Shown: positions 1-6,891, counted from the first letter of the stretch. The stretch: DNA of 8,012 bases from an uncultured Collinsella sp. (GCA_900555515.1 USLO01000076.1:1-8012), one strand, 5' to 3'. The notes: generated by a model not told the origin, from the letters alone. A program made the numbers and translations.

Positions 1-737
1 GCTTGATTCTGACGCTCGACATCGTAGGAGCAGATGGTCACGAGGTCTTGCATACCGGTGGAAACAATAGGTGCATCCACGCCCGGGGTCAAGCCCTGCA
101 ACAAAACATCAGCAGCAGAAAGCAAAATTTCCGGACGCATGGAGCCCTCGTTGTCGGCATGGGTGTCGAGCATGAGTACCAAATGGTCCGGGCGCTCCCC
201 CGCCGTGAGCTCATAGCCAACGAGCGTGTGATCCAAATCCAAGCGCTTGCTCTTTTTTCCGCGCGCGTAGTCGATGCCATGGTCCGCGCGCAACGTGTCG
301 ATCGCACGACGCACCTCGTCGGCGCTTACGGGCGCCTCGGGATCCAAGTGCAGGTCGATGCGATACGACAGGCGCGTGAGCTGCGCCGTCAACGCCGGCG
401 TGCGCACGTCGATGTACGCCGCCTCGATGGGCGCCAGATCGGCCGGAGACGCCGCAGCCAGGCGCCCAAACGCCTCGTCGAGCGCAACGAACTCGGTCAT
501 AAACAGGTCATACCACTCGCAGGTCGACGACGTACCCACCGGTAGCGCCGAAGAGAAGCCCACGCGCATGTGCGGAGAGAAGCCCTGCGTGACGGCATAG
601 GGAAGTCCCGCACGGCGCACGATGCGCTCAATGGTATGGATTACTTCGAGATGGCCCAGGTACTTAAGGCGATCGCGCTTGCCATAGCGAACACGAAGCC
701 TAAAGAGCGTGGGGTTGTCGATCAGGCGTTCACTCAT
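1..737 (-). CDS. TIGR03936/DUF2344 family radical SAM-associated protein (3' end cut by window edge)
   Basis: The reading frame starts at ATG 737-735 and stays open to the left edge, giving 245 complete codons. The N-terminus (MSERLIDNPTLFRLRVRYGK) leads into the hallmark family block: a GHLE segment near residue 28, RRAGLPYAVTQGFSPH around 41-56, then SSALPVGTSS and a conserved Glu near 74. Proteins of this family occur beside, or fused to the C-terminus of, TIGR03960 radical SAM proteins, and that partner lies directly upstream here. The start overlaps the partner's stop as ATGA, so translation is probably coupled. A weak GGGTGA ribosome binding site lies inside the end of the upstream gene. 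Family members are usually about 200-250 residues, so little is probably missing. The biochemical role is not established to my knowledge; a role in RNA or ribosome modification is only inference. Family assignment is firm, function is unknown. Confidence 0.92.
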   Translation of the reverse strand, partial: MSERLIDNPTLFRLRVRYGKRDRLKYLGHLEVIHTIERIVRRAGLPYAVTQGFSPHMRVGFSSALPVGTSSTCEWYDLFMTEFVALDEAFGRLAAASPADLAPIEAAYIDVRTPALTAQLTRLSYRIDLHLDPEAPVSADEVRRAIDTLRADHGIDYARGKKSKRLDLDHTLVGYELTAGERPDHLVLMLDTHADNEGSMRPEILLSAADVLLQGLTPGVDAPIVSTGMQDLVTICSYDVERQNQ

Positions 738-2611
738 GCGCGATCACCCATCAATACATTCTTGGCGTGGAGCGTGGGGCAGATCCCGCAGCCGGTGCAC
801 GACGTGCGGGTGCAGTCGGGAGTCGTGACACCCTCGAGCGAGCGACGGTACTCGCGCTCGAGGAAGCCGCGCGTGCAGCCGGGACTCACATGCTCCCACG
901 GCAGGCGCCAGTCCAACTCGTAGGGCAGGTGCACGAGCTCATTGAGGTCGATGCCGTTTTTGGCAGCAGCCTCCTTCCAGTTCTCGAGCGAGAAATGCTC
1001 TACCCAAGCGTCAAAGCGAGAGCCCGCGCGCCAAGCATCGATGATGACGGGCGTCATGTCACGACCGGCGCGGGACAGCGCGGCCTCGATGAGCGAGGTC
1101 TCGGCATCGTGGTAATGCACGCGAACGGCACGGTTGCGAACGCTCGTGACAAGCAGCTTCTGGCGACGCTTGACGTCGTCGTAGTCGAGCTGCGGGCACC
1201 ACTGGAACGGCGTGGCAGCCTTGGGGATAAAGACCGAAACCGAGATGGACACCGAGATCGAGCCGCGACGAGCCTTGGGCACCACGGAACGACCGAGCTC
1301 CAGCACGTGATCGGCCAGATTGGCGATGGCCACGATATCCTCGTCGCGCTCGCCGGGAAGACCCATCATAAAGTAGAGCTTCATGCGGTTCCAGCCGGCC
1401 TCGAAGGCCGCCTTGGCCGCACGGTCCAGATCCTCCTCGGTCACGTTCTTGTTAATGATGTCGCGCATGCGCTGGCTGCCGGCCTCGGGCGCGAACGTCA
1501 GGCCGCCCTTCTTTTCGCCGGCGACCGACTCGGCCATATCCACGCCAAACGAATCCAGGCGCTGCGACGGAATAGACACGCGAATACCCGTATCCTCCAG
1601 GCGACGGTTGAGCCTGCCGAGCACGTCGCGAATGCAGGAGTGGTCGGTCGTGGAGAGCGAGGTCAGCGACACCTCGTCATAGCCGGTCTTTTCCAGACCC
1701 TGAATCACCGACGAGACGATCTGGTCGGCCGAGCGCTCACGCACCGGGCGATACGTCATGCCGGCCTGGCAAAAACGACAGCCGCGGGCGCAGCCGCGAA
1801 GAATCTCGATAGACAGGCGGTCGTGGACCAGCTGCGCATAGGGTACGCACGACTGCGACAGCGGATTCGTGGCGCTAAAATCCTCGACGACGCGTTTGTA
1901 GACCACGGTCGGCGCATCCTTGCCTTCACGCGGCACGGTGTAGCCATGCGACGAGCAGGGCTCGTCGTGACGAACCTCATAGAGCGACGGCACGTAGTTG
2001 CCGGCAATGGATGCAAGCTGCTCGACAATCTGCGCGCGCGGGACCCCTTCGTCACGCAGGCGGCGATGCAGCTGGCAGGTCTCGAGCAGCGATTCCTCGC
2101 CCTCACCGATGAGGATGGCATCGAAGAAGGCCGCGTACGGCTCGGGGTTGTACACCGAAGGGCCGCCGGCGATGATGATGGGATCGTCTTCACCTCGGTC
2201 GGCCGCTAACAGCGGAATGCCAGCGAGGTCGAGCGCCTCGAGGAAGTTCGTCACCGCCATCTCGTGCGGCACATGCAGACCGACGATATCAAACGAAGCG
2301 ACCGGCGCTGCACCCTCGAGCGAGAGCAGCGGGATGCCCGCCTCGCGCATGGCGTCACCCATGTCGGGCCACGGCACATAGCCACGCTCGCAGGAGATGC
2401 CCTCGGCCTGGTTAAGGATGTTGTAGAGGATGGCGATACCCTGGTTGGGCAGACCAACCTCGTACACATCCGGGTAGATCAGGCAGCAACGGTAATCGGC
2501 ATCGGCCTTGGAAAGCGTACCCCACTCGTGATCGATATAGCGACTCGGCTTCTCGACCTTGGCGAGCAACGGCTCAATTAAATGAAAACAATCTTGGTAC
2601 GGAACGCGCAA
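734..2611 (-). CDS. TIGR03960-type radical SAM protein with B12-binding-like N-terminal domain
   Basis: A 625-residue protein. The N-terminal part resembles the Rossmann-like domain of B12-dependent radical SAM proteins: VEKPSRYIDHEWGT (19-32), YPDVYEVGLPNQGIAILYNI (46-65), and GGPSVYNPEPYAAFFDAILI (149-168). I do not see the DxHxxG cobalamin ligand motif, so B12 binding is doubtful. The radical SAM core carries C274-x3-C278-x2-C281 (GCARGCRFCQAG), which should bind the [4Fe-4S] cluster that cleaves S-adenosylmethionine. FAPEAGSQRMRDIINKN (373-389) and FIPKAATPFQW (461-471) are further family signatures. The C-terminus has another Cys group, C600, C605, C608 and C611. The start is TTG at 2611-2609, chosen because TAGGGG lies 7 bases upstream and the frame then covers the full family length. 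The next in-frame ATGs are too far inside the conserved region. The 3' end overlaps the DUF2344 partner by four bases. The reaction and substrate are unknown. Confidence 0.93.
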   Translation of the reverse strand: MRVPYQDCFHLIEPLLAKVEKPSRYIDHEWGTLSKADADYRCCLIYPDVYEVGLPNQGIAILYNILNQAEGISCERGYVPWPDMGDAMREAGIPLLSLEGAAPVASFDIVGLHVPHEMAVTNFLEALDLAGIPLLAADRGEDDPIIIAGGPSVYNPEPYAAFFDAILIGEGEESLLETCQLHRRLRDEGVPRAQIVEQLASIAGNYVPSLYEVRHDEPCSSHGYTVPREGKDAPTVVYKRVVEDFSATNPLSQSCVPYAQLVHDRLSIEILRGCARGCRFCQAGMTYRPVRERSADQIVSSVIQGLEKTGYDEVSLTSLSTTDHSCIRDVLGRLNRRLEDTGIRVSIPSQRLDSFGVDMAESVAGEKKGGLTFAPEAGSQRMRDIINKNVTEEDLDRAAKAAFEAGWNRMKLYFMMGLPGERDEDIVAIANLADHVLELGRSVVPKARRGSISVSISVSVFIPKAATPFQWCPQLDYDDVKRRQKLLVTSVRNRAVRVHYHDAETSLIEAALSRAGRDMTPVIIDAWRAGSRFDAWVEHFSLENWKEAAAKNGIDLNELVHLPYELDWRLPWEHVSPGCTRGFLEREYRRSLEGVTTPDCTRTSCTGCGICPTLHAKNVLMGDRA

Positions 2612-2618
2612 CGGAAAA

Positions 2619-2624
2619 CCCCTA
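2619..2624 (-). promoter_or_regulatory. Ribosome binding site of the radical SAM gene, fused to the upstream stop codon
   Basis: On the minus strand the motif is TAGGGG, with a 7-base spacer before the TTG start at 2611. Its TAG is the stop codon of the DUF697-like gene. The correct spacing is the main reason for accepting the non-ATG start. Confidence 0.7.
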
Positions 2625-3551
2625 AGCAGCGAGATCTGATGCGTCTTGGTAGGACGCCATAGGACGGGTAGCGCCCGCGACCGTGGTTACCAGATCGCGA
2701 ACGCGGGAGAACGTGGCAGTAACCACCTCGTTGGCACGGCTGTAGTCGACATCGCGCTCGTAGAGCGAAACAAGCGCACGGCCCATGCCATAGGTGCCCG
2801 CGGCAGCAGTGAGCGCCTTGACGGCAAACCCAATATGCGGCGTCTGCTTGACGAGCGCGCGGGTGACCGCGCGGATCACAAGACCGCCGGCAAGCACGCC
2901 CGCGACCTCGTAGCCGCGCTCGGGCTTAATACCGCGTCCAAAGACGGCAGCGAGCTCAAAGAGCATGCCCACCTGCGCCAGCGCCATAACGGGATAATCG
3001 GCGCCCGGCAAAAACACCAGCGCACCGGTCGCCATATTGGTGAGCGCGCACGAGGTGATGATACGATTGGCTGCCGCGATGCGCATGAAGGCAAAGTTCG
3101 CCGCAAAAGCCGTTTCCTTGTCGGTGCGATCGAGAATCCAGCGGGCAAGCGTCTCGAGCAGATACGTCTTATCGGTTGCCGCTACCACGCCGAGCATGGG
3201 CGTGGACTCCTCGATAAACGGCACCTCCACAGCAGACTCGGCAAGCACGCACACGGGTGCGCCGGCGATCACGAGCTCCTGCACAGCACTCTCCAAGCGG
3301 TCGGAGCCACACGAGAGCACTAGCACCACATCGGTATCGGTCTTTGGAGCAATTCGCTCCTCCCCCAGACGCTCGACGCGCACAATGCCCGAGGTCGTCT
3401 GCGGCACAAAGGCGTCACGCACCGTCTCGGCCAGAAAGCGCGAGGCGGACGAATCCAGATAGACCGAAACGCGCACCGGCGTATCGGAATCCTTCTTAAC
3501 GGACGCGCCCATCTTAAAAGCGCGGGTCAGCTTATCTACGGGAATTTTCAT
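2622..3551 (-). CDS. DUF697-like helical protein of unknown function, no GTPase domain
   Basis: A 309-residue protein starting at ATG 3551-3549, supported by GGAGGGG six bases upstream. Two parts can be seen. Residues about 25-115 alternate predicted strands and helices (VRVSVYLDSS; TDVVLVLSCGSDRLESAV; GAPVCVLAES), resembling a small Rossmann-like fold, but there is no P-loop GxxxxGK[ST] and no DxxG or NKxD motif. Residues about 150-265 are helical and hydrophobic, with LPGADYPVMALAQVGMLFEL (181-200) and a nearby FGRG. This matches the DUF697/YcjF-type pattern of an Asp-x-Pro followed by a Gln on the next helix (D185, P187, Q193). DUF697 domains usually follow a GTPase domain and are thought to associate with the membrane. 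Here the domain stands without one. The gene lies 18 bases after rodA and 10 bases before a radical SAM gene, so it is almost certainly co-transcribed. A role in envelope growth is inferred only from position. The DUF697 match is by eye. Confidence 0.75.
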   Translation of the reverse strand: MKIPVDKLTRAFKMGASVKKDSDTPVRVSVYLDSSASRFLAETVRDAFVPQTTSGIVRVERLGEERIAPKTDTDVVLVLSCGSDRLESAVQELVIAGAPVCVLAESAVEVPFIEESTPMLGVVAATDKTYLLETLARWILDRTDKETAFAANFAFMRIAAANRIITSCALTNMATGALVFLPGADYPVMALAQVGMLFELAAVFGRGIKPERGYEVAGVLAGGLVIRAVTRALVKQTPHIGFAVKALTAAAGTYGMGRALVSLYERDVDYSRANEVVTATFSRVRDLVTTVAGATRPMASYQDASDLAA

Positions 3552-3557
3552 AGCAAA

Positions 3558-3564
3558 CCCCTCC
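3558..3564 (-). promoter_or_regulatory. Ribosome binding site of the DUF697-like gene
   Basis: GGAGGGG on the minus strand, six bases before ATG 3551. It lies in the 18-base rodA spacer and is the only strong site at this operon's intergenic junctions that is not fused to the preceding stop codon. Confidence 0.7.
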
Positions 3565-3569
3565 AGCGG

Positions 3570-4796
3570 TTACGCGGCGCCCGAACGATGCCGCCATATG
3601 GATTGTACGATACCCACCGTCAGCAGCTGAATCATCATCGAAGACGAACCGAAGCTAATAAACGGTAGCGGAATACCGGTAATCGGCATCATGCCGATGC
3701 ACATGCCGATGTTTTCGAAGGTCTGGAACGCCCACATGCCGACGATACCTACGCATGATAAGCGTAGGAACAGAGACTCGCACTTAAAGGCAACGCGGAT
3801 CGTCGAGAAGATGAGCAGCACGTACAAGCACAGCAGCAAAAAGGAGCCGCAGAAGCCAAAGGTCTCGGACAAAAAGGCGAAGACGAAATCGGTATGGAAC
3901 TCGGGCAGAAAGCCGCCGGCAGACTGCGTCGCATGGCCCAAACCCTTACCAAAGAAGCCGCCCGAGCCAACGGCGATAAGCGACTGCTGCAGGTTGTAGG
4001 CATCGTCCGAATCGGCATTATCGGGGTCGATAAAGACCGTCAGACGGTTCATCTGATACTGCTTGATGAGCACATCGTGGCCGAGCAACGAATCAAAGAC
4101 CGAATCGAGCGCCAGGACGAGGGCCACCAGGCCCACGAGCAGGGCCAGGGTCGACAGCACCCATTCGCGGCGTGCACCGCTCATACAAATGACGATGGCG
4201 CCCGAAACCAGCACGACCAGGCCCGAGCCCAGGTCGCCCATGGCGACGACGGCCAAAAACGGAATGGACAGCATGCCGCAGAGCTTGACGTAGTCGCGAA
4301 CGGTATCGATGCGGCCGTTATACTGCGATCCAAGCGTAGCAATAAAGAAGATGGTGATGAGCTTGGCAAGCTCAACCGGCTGGAATGTCAAGCCGATACC
4401 GGGAATCTTGATCCAGCCCGTCATGCCCAGACCGCCCGTATAGGACAGACCCGGAATCTTGGGCGAGAGGATCACGATCAGGTCGATGACGAGCAACGCC
4501 GTCGAGAAATTGGAAATACCGCGCAGATCGGTACGCCAGACCAGCACCGCCAGCACCGCTCCGATGCCAATTCCCAGCAGATGGCGTGAGAACGAGGCAT
4601 CGGCCTTAAACTGCGAAGCCGACCAGATGATGATGGCACCGTAGGCGACGAGCGCCACAGTAGCCACGAGCACACCGATATGCACCTTTTGGCGAAACGT
4701 GCCGCGCGAGGCCGAAAGTTGCTTGTTGACGCGGTCCAGGCTGCTGCGAGAGCCGGTCTTGGTTGAACGGAACAGATCCGCCGGAGAAAAATCCAT
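3570..4796 (-). CDS. rodA: RodA, SEDS-family peptidoglycan glycosyltransferase
   Basis: A 408-residue polytopic membrane protein that polymerises lipid II into glycan strands during cell elongation, working with PBP2. About 37 charged cytoplasmic residues precede the first membrane helix (near 38-58), and around ten hydrophobic segments follow. Family signatures in order: TGWIKIPGIGLTFQPVELAK (126-145), RLTVFIDPDN (251-260), GSGGFFGKGLGHATQS (277-292), LPEFHTDFVFAFLSETFGF (297-315) and PITGIPLPFISFGSSS (371-386). D303 of HTDF corresponds to the aspartate required for activity in RodA proteins. RodA rather than FtsW is called because the gene directly follows its cognate mrdA within the mreCD operon. 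The start is well supported by AGGAGG five bases upstream. Two substitutions are unusual: Val where PSE is typical (QPVELAK), and Ser for the second Gly of the usual GGSS. Both look like lineage variants rather than damage, because the frame is intact. Confidence 0.96.
   Translation of the reverse strand: MDFSPADLFRSTKTGSRSSLDRVNKQLSASRGTFRQKVHIGVLVATVALVAYGAIIIWSASQFKADASFSRHLLGIGIGAVLAVLVWRTDLRGISNFSTALLVIDLIVILSPKIPGLSYTGGLGMTGWIKIPGIGLTFQPVELAKLITIFFIATLGSQYNGRIDTVRDYVKLCGMLSIPFLAVVAMGDLGSGLVVLVSGAIVICMSGARREWVLSTLALLVGLVALVLALDSVFDSLLGHDVLIKQYQMNRLTVFIDPDNADSDDAYNLQQSLIAVGSGGFFGKGLGHATQSAGGFLPEFHTDFVFAFLSETFGFCGSFLLLCLYVLLIFSTIRVAFKCESLFLRLSCVGIVGMWAFQTFENIGMCIGMMPITGIPLPFISFGSSSMMIQLLTVGIVQSIWRHRSGAA
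3748..3768. repeat. Perfect 7-bp inverted repeat inside rodA
   Basis: CCTACGC and GCGTAGG are separated by a 7-base AT-rich loop (ATGATAA). It lies in the coding sequence for FLRLSCVG of RodA and has no following T-run on either strand, so it is not an intrinsic terminator. It may form a hairpin in the mRNA, or may be chance. Confidence 0.5.
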
Positions 4797-4801
4797 CGCA
4801 A

Positions 4802-4808
4802 CCTCCTA
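4802..4808 (-). promoter_or_regulatory. Ribosome binding site of rodA, fused to the mrdA stop codon
   Basis: The minus strand reads TAGGAGG followed by TTGCG and the rodA ATG at 4796. TAG is the stop of mrdA, so ribosomes ending PBP2 synthesis finish on the rodA binding site. This fits coupled production of the two partner enzymes. Confidence 0.75.
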
Positions 4809-6875
4809 TCGAACCGAGGAATCGCCCGAGGCCGAAGAGGTATCGGGCTCGTCATAAATCACGCCGAGCACGTCGCGCACGACATGCATCGCGGTATCTG
4901 AGCCGCCGCCGCCCTGCTCCAGAACAGTAGCGATGACATACTTGGGATCATCGGCCGGTGCATAGGCGCAGAACCACGCGTATTCGTCCTCGCCACTTTT
5001 CTCGCCCGTGCCCGACTTGCCGTATACCTGCGGCGTCAGGGTGCCAAAGTGCGCCGCCAGTGACGTCGATGCCGTGTAAATCACGTCGTGCATGCCGTTG
5101 CGAACTAGAGCCAAATCCGAATCGCTGTTGATCTTGGCCTCCAGCCGCTTCTTCTTGCCCTTGCCGTTGTACTTATAGGCATCGCCGTCGCCATCGCGCG
5201 ACACGGCAGATAAAAACACGTGAGGCACGTACTGTTTACCGCCGTTGGCAAGACCCATATAGGCGCACGCCATCTGCAGGGGCGTCACCAAAATGTCACC
5301 CTGGCCGATGGCAATGTTCGTCATATCACCGGCATTCCACTTGCGGTCCTCGGCAGATGCGTCGGTGAAGTACGACTCTTTCCACTCGGCATCGGGAATA
5401 CGGCCCGCGCCCTCACTCGGCAGATCGATACCGCAGGTCTTGCCTAGGCCCCAGCGACGAAAGACCTCCTGCAGGCCCTCGGAATGTTTCTCGTCATAAA
5501 AGAACGCCTTGCCCATGTCATAGAAGACGGGGTCGCACGAGTTGGCGATACCCGACTGCAGCGTCATGGTGCCGTGGCCGGAATGCAGCCAGCAGTACTT
5601 GCCCCACGACTTGCCCAGACCCGTCCAATAGCCCGTGCAGTTGGTCGTCTGCCCCGAAGTGTAGGTTCCAAACTCAAGACCGGCCAGTGCCGAGAGCGGC
5701 TTGATGGTCGAGGCCGACATGTACTGTCCGCTGATGGCGCGGTTGAGCAGCGGGTGCGAACCCTTGTCATCATTGAGCTCGGTCCACACGTCATTAGAGA
5801 CGCCGCCAATAAAGACGGACGGATCGAACTTGGGCTGGCTCGCCATGCCCAGGATCTCGCCATTGTTGGGATCGAGACACACTACAGCGCCGTTGCCGGC
5901 ATTGCTGTAGCCAGTGGTCTTGGCAAGCTCGATAGCGCTCGCCAGCGCCGTCTCGCAGGCCTGCTGGATCTTAAGGTCGAGCGTGAGCTTAATGTCAGAG
6001 CCGGCCTTCGCGGGCACGGCGCCGGCCTGACCGGTCACATTGCCCGATGCATCGACCTTGACGGTCTGCTCACCACGAATACCCTGCAGCAGGTTTTCGT
6101 AGTAGCTCTCAACGCCCGCCTGGCCCACGATATCGCCCGACTGGTACGTAATCTTGCCAGCAGAAGCATCATCATCGCCAGAGGTTTTCTTATTCTGGGC
6201 CTCGAGCTGCTCGGAGGTAATGGTGCCGGTATAGCCCAAGATATGGCATGCCGTCTCGCCATATGGATACTGGCGCTCGGTACGCTCGGCAATCTTGACG
6301 CCCGGGAACTCGCCGGCATGCTCCTGAATATAGGCAACCGTGGAGCGACGGACGTCCGTCGCGATGGTATGCAGGCTCTGAGCGCCCTCTGTATTGTCCT
6401 GAATATTGCGAAGGACCGCCACGTAAGGCATTCCAAGCACGTTGGCAAGATGGCGAACCAGAACCTCATCCTCGGCAAGGTCGCGGTAGGCCACGACAGC
6501 AAGTGAGGGACGGTTCTGGACAAGCGCCACGCCGTTGCGGTCGAGGATGCGACCGCGCACAGCGGGTGTGGTAACGGTGCGAGTCTGATTACTATTGGCC
6601 TGCTTCTCGTAATAGTCCGACGAGACCATCTGCATGCCCCACAGCTTAACGGCAAGCGCCGCAAACATCGCGCCCACACCCGCGGTGAGGATGGAAAAGC
6701 GGCCCTTAAAGGCGGTCGCCGCGGTATTGCCCTCGCCCTCGGTGGCGCGCGGGGCCGTTCCATGCTGCGTATCGTAGGTAAAACGGGAATCGCCCCGACG
6801 CATGATGACCAGCGCGACCACGATGGCCACAACCAGCACGATACCGGCGATAATAACCGTCATCTGGGAAGACAT
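4806..6875 (-). CDS. mrdA: PBP2, class B penicillin-binding protein (peptidoglycan D,D-transpeptidase) of the elongasome
   Basis: A 689-residue enzyme that cross-links glycan strands made by RodA, on the outer face of the membrane. The pedestal domain begins near residue 85 with the class B signature RGRILDRNG (107-115) and includes GQAGVESYYENLLQG (251-265). The transpeptidase domain has SxxK at S389-T-I-K392 (nucleophile S389), SxN as S446-C-D448, and KSGT at 620-623. IGQGDILVTPLQMA (523-536) is also typical. Two hydrophobic helices precede the pedestal, about 6-25 and 60-80, whereas most class B PBPs have one. The start is well supported by GGGGAGG seven bases upstream, so the extra helix seems real. 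C413, C428, H434 and C447 have the spacing of the zinc site of Gram-negative PBP2. The motif before the nucleophile is YMSAST instead of the common PGST. The C-terminal tail is rich in Ser and Asp. The gene lies 13 bases after mreD and 9 before rodA. Confidence 0.96.
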   Translation of the reverse strand: MSSQMTVIIAGIVLVVAIVVALVIMRRGDSRFTYDTQHGTAPRATEGEGNTAATAFKGRFSILTAGVGAMFAALAVKLWGMQMVSSDYYEKQANSNQTRTVTTPAVRGRILDRNGVALVQNRPSLAVVAYRDLAEDEVLVRHLANVLGMPYVAVLRNIQDNTEGAQSLHTIATDVRRSTVAYIQEHAGEFPGVKIAERTERQYPYGETACHILGYTGTITSEQLEAQNKKTSGDDDASAGKITYQSGDIVGQAGVESYYENLLQGIRGEQTVKVDASGNVTGQAGAVPAKAGSDIKLTLDLKIQQACETALASAIELAKTTGYSNAGNGAVVCLDPNNGEILGMASQPKFDPSVFIGGVSNDVWTELNDDKGSHPLLNRAISGQYMSASTIKPLSALAGLEFGTYTSGQTTNCTGYWTGLGKSWGKYCWLHSGHGTMTLQSGIANSCDPVFYDMGKAFFYDEKHSEGLQEVFRRWGLGKTCGIDLPSEGAGRIPDAEWKESYFTDASAEDRKWNAGDMTNIAIGQGDILVTPLQMACAYMGLANGGKQYVPHVFLSAVSRDGDGDAYKYNGKGKKKRLEAKINSDSDLALVRNGMHDVIYTASTSLAAHFGTLTPQVYGKSGTGEKSGEDEYAWFCAYAPADDPKYVIATVLEQGGGGSDTAMHVVRDVLGVIYDEPDTSSASGDSSVR

Positions 6876-6882
6876 CTACGGG

Positions 6883-6891
6883 CCTCCCCTA
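6883..6891 (-). promoter_or_regulatory. Ribosome binding site of mrdA, fused to the mreD stop codon
   Basis: The minus strand reads TAGGGGAGG, then a 7-base spacer and the mrdA ATG at 6875. TAG is the mreD stop. This site fixes the PBP2 start, including its extra N-terminal hydrophobic helix. Confidence 0.75.

Noticed and set aside
3..545. 180-residue open frame on the plus strand at the left edge
   Set aside because: The minus strand of the same interval encodes a clear DUF2344 protein. The plus-strand product is Arg-rich shadow sequence.
767..2209. 480-residue open frame on the plus strand
   Set aside because: It is antisense to the well-supported radical SAM gene. Its product is Arg/Gly/His-rich with no family motifs, as expected for a shadow frame in GC-rich DNA.
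2646..3323. 225-residue open frame on the plus strand
   Set aside because: It is antisense to the DUF697-like gene, which has a strong ribosome binding site and fits the operon spacing.
3552..3569. Possible promoter or terminator between rodA and the DUF697-like gene
   Set aside because: Only 18 bases are available and they are filled by the ribosome binding site. No hairpin with a T-run and no convincing -10/-35 pair is visible.
3684..3711. Near-direct repeat of a nine-base unit in rodA
   Set aside because: It encodes the normal IGM-x-IGM segment before the PITGIPLPF motif of RodA, so protein sequence explains it.
3894..4589. 231-residue open frame on the plus strand
   Set aside because: It is antisense to rodA. 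The His/Gln/Asp-rich composition is the complement of hydrophobic membrane-helix codons and no motif is visible.
5484..6506. 340-residue open frame on the plus strand
   Set aside because: It is antisense to mrdA, whose active-site motifs all read on the other strand. It has no ribosome binding site or recognisable domain.
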